NCBI RefSeq assembly: GCF_001612825.1 | Contig: NZ_BDBE01000032.1 | Span: forward strand, 1-64,000 | DNA from: Nocardia caishijiensis NBRC 108228 | GTDB taxonomy: Bacteria; Actinomycetota; Actinomycetes; Mycobacteriales; Mycobacteriaceae | Reading direction: 5' to 3' | DNA length: 64,000 nt | Part shown: positions 63,429 through 64,000 of the stretch, in pieces | Position numbering within the stretch: position 1 is the stretch's first letter | How the letters are laid out: every line of letters begins with the position of its first letter | Translations under genes and position numbers: made by a program | Notes under the pieces: model-generated | What the model was told of the DNA's origin: nothing | The model's input: the letters and a program-made list of their open reading frames with translations, nothing else | The model's database searches: none

Positions 63429-64000
63429 AGCTCACCCTCCACGGTCACGTGGGCGTCGGCACCGCGCCGCACATCGGTCCAGGCCACCCACGGGGCGGCG
63501 TGGAAGTACTGCCGTGCCACGGCCTCACCGACCTCACGGCATGCCTTCTGCAAGGCGAGCAACCGGGTCTGCAGGTTCTCCAGCAGCACCCCCGGCGGCA
63601 GGAACTCCAGTTCGCTGCGGGCCCGACCGAGCACGCGTTGCGCTTCGTGGCGGGCTCCGACCCGGCTGCCCGGCCGCTGATCGAGTTCGGTCAGGCAGGT
63701 CTCGGCGACACGTAAGGCGTGGAACACCGAGCGCGGGAAAAGCCGGTCGAGCAGGATGAATTCGGCCACCCTCGCCGCGTCGAGGGCGCCGCGGTGCGTG
63801 CGCAGGTAGGTGTCGTGGGCGCCCGCGGAACGCAACACGGTCACCCAGGCGGGTGAGGACGTGCGGTCACCGGCGCGCGAGAGCAGCAGCCGGACCATCA
63901 TGTCGATGCGCTCGACGGAACGGCCGAGCAGCAGGAATCGGTACCCGTCGTCGCGGCTCAGCGTCGAGTCGGCCAGGCCGGTGAACATCGCCGCCCGGTC
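63425..64000 (-). CDS. Alpha-E domain protein, 5' end outside the window
   Basis: The 3' part (about 190 codons) of an alpha-E family gene; it runs off the right edge and the family is usually about 310-330 aa, so the start is missing. RFLLLGRSVERIDMMVRLL and FILLDRLFPRSVFHALRVAE are typical. It corresponds to Rv2410c (from memory). Alpha-E and transglutaminase-like proteins are encoded together with ATP-grasp enzymes. The ATP-grasp gene would be expected just upstream, beyond 64000. Confidence 0.88.
   Translation of the reverse strand, partial: DRAAMFTGLADSTLSRDDGYRFLLLGRSVERIDMMVRLLLSRAGDRTSSPAWVTVLRSAGAHDTYLRTHRGALDAARVAEFILLDRLFPRSVFHALRVAETCLTELDQRPGSRVGARHEAQRVLGRARSELEFLPPGVLLENLQTRLLALQKACREVGEAVARQYFHAAPWVAWTDVRRGADAHVTVEGEL

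Overview
The window is high-GC actinobacterial chromosome, most probably a Nocardia or close relative. The evidence is the mycolata-type gene order, frequent GTG starts, 4-bp ATGA/GTGA overlaps and leaderless promoters. From memory of the Mycobacterium tuberculosis map, the backbone follows Rv2362c to Rv2410c: recO, an AmiA2-like amidase, era, Rv2365c-like, a CNNM/CorC protein, ybeY, phoH, rsmE, dnaJ2, hrcA, hemW, nirA-cysH-che1-like, subI-cysTWA, GH15 trehalase, lepA, Rv2405-like, then transglutaminase-like and alpha-E proteins. Accessory blocks interrupt this order.

Layout. 1-2.5 kb: recO and a TetR/alpha-beta-hydrolase pair with a palindromic operator, divergent from the amidase. 4-11.5 kb: a signalling block on the minus strand, with two paralogous membrane Ser/Thr kinases, a lipoprotein and a 948-aa membrane receptor that joins an NTPase-like cytoplasmic part to a type I periplasmic-binding ectodomain. 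It sits between amidase and era, which are neighbours in M. tuberculosis. 11.5-19.1 kb: the conserved era to hrcA group (ribosome, RNA and stress functions). 19.4-21.6 kb: a coupled gene pair that looks like a type VII (WXG/PPE-like) substrate pair. 21.6-24.6 kb: small hypothetical, DinB-like, hemW and SnoaL-like genes.

24.7-30.9 kb: assimilatory sulfate reduction. A leaderless 30-aa cysteine-rich leader peptide precedes nirA-cysH-cysD-cysN and a CbiX-type chelatase that would serve siroheme synthesis. Sulfate import (subI-cysT-cysW-cysA, 44.9-48.6 kb) completes the pathway. 31.8-33.0 kb: a CsoR/RicR-type copper operator in front of a histidine-repeat protein. 33.1-38.2 kb: TetR/MFS/SGNH, WYL/VOC and HAD genes, with clear operators. 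38.4-40.6 kb: a degenerate Hsp70-like membrane protein with a Gly/Ser/Thr repeat tail. 41-44.5 kb: an SDR, then FprB with an AurF-like diiron oxygenase.

49-59 kb: M48 protease, two tiny membrane proteins, trehalase, an IniA-like dynamin whose P-loop Lys is Met together with an IniB-like glycine-rich protein, a small secreted protein, and a PrrAB-like two-component system. 59-64 kb: lepA, a MazF-fold protein, an aquaporin, a transglutaminase-like protein and the 3' part of an alpha-E gene cut by the window edge.

No rRNA, tRNA, CRISPR, insertion sequence or phage was seen. Strong hairpins separate several convergent gene pairs. Coordinates are given with my preferred start codons; where a longer in-frame start exists it is mentioned.
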